5,176 nucleotides of DNA, taken from the NCBI GenBank assembly GCA_030744095.1, contig JASLRF010000092.1, forward strand, positions 1 through 5,176, in the 5' to 3' direction. The position numbers were made by a program, and so were the translations under genes. Origin of the DNA: Pirellulaceae bacterium. GTDB taxonomy: Bacteria; Planctomycetota; Planctomycetia; Pirellulales; Pirellulaceae. Below, one piece after another: positions 5,096-5,176 of this stretch (positions are counted from its first letter, which is position 1; each line of letters starts with the position of its first letter). The notes below the pieces were generated by a model. The model saw only the letters and a list, made by a program, of their open reading frames with translations, did not search any database and was not told the origin of the DNA.

Positions 5096-5176
5096 TTTGT
5101 CCGCCGCGGGCTGCCCCTCGCGGTGATCTTGTTTTCAGGCAAAAACGAGAGATCCACCGCCCTCGACAGAGCCAAC

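Noticed and set aside
5104..5123. CCGCG/CGCGG inverted repeat near the right edge followed by a T-rich stretch on the + strand, considered as a terminator
   Set aside because: The stem is short with a 10-nt loop, the T-rich part is interrupted, and no + strand gene ends here.

Overview
The window carries five protein-coding genes in the order arfB(-), PQQ-type propeller lipoprotein(+), sugar-phosphate isomerase-like protein(-), glnB(+), TraB/GumN-type secreted protein(-). Strands alternate at every gene, so there is no operon. The style suggests a planctomycete, probably from the Rhodopirellula/Pirellulaceae area: moderate GC, single genes on alternating strands, a propeller lipoprotein opening with the 'DWPxFxGPxRDxxS' motif common in that phylum, and a secreted TraB-like protein of a planctomycete type. 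This assignment is inference from protein style; there is no rRNA or other marker in the window.

Region by region. 1-285: no convincing gene, three short perfect hairpins. 286-708 (-): ArfB, the GGQ peptidyl-tRNA hydrolase that rescues stalled ribosomes. 709-834: divergent intergenic region with a perfect 7-bp dyad (781-797) that overlaps a candidate arfB promoter. 835-2292 (+): 485-aa lipoprotein with about eight PQQ-like blades. 2293-2478: convergent intergenic spacer filled with degenerate 15-16-bp tandem repeats and inverted repeats. 2479-3294 (-): 271-aa TIM-barrel isomerase-like protein in which both expected metal-ligand glutamates read as lysine. 3295-3679: 385-bp divergent control region with a sigma-70-type promoter facing left and a textbook sigma-54 promoter (TGGCACG-N4-TTGCA) facing right, plus a spaced inverted repeat upstream of it and a GC-rich leader hairpin. 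3680-4018 (+): 112-aa P-II signal protein GlnB with Tyr51 intact. 4032-4952 (-): 306-aa exported TraB/GumN-like protein, with a candidate promoter and a dyad just inside its predicted transcript. 5096-5176: nothing recognised.

The genes do not form one pathway. They are a mix of housekeeping (ribosome rescue), nitrogen sensing, cell-envelope proteins and possible sugar metabolism. The strongest regulatory statement is that glnB is probably transcribed by sigma-54 RNA polymerase and so is nitrogen-responsive. I see no mobile element, CRISPR array, tRNA or rRNA, and no clear undescribed multi-gene system. The best leads are the sigma-54 control region, the lysine-substituted isomerase-like active site, and the tandem-repeat spacer.
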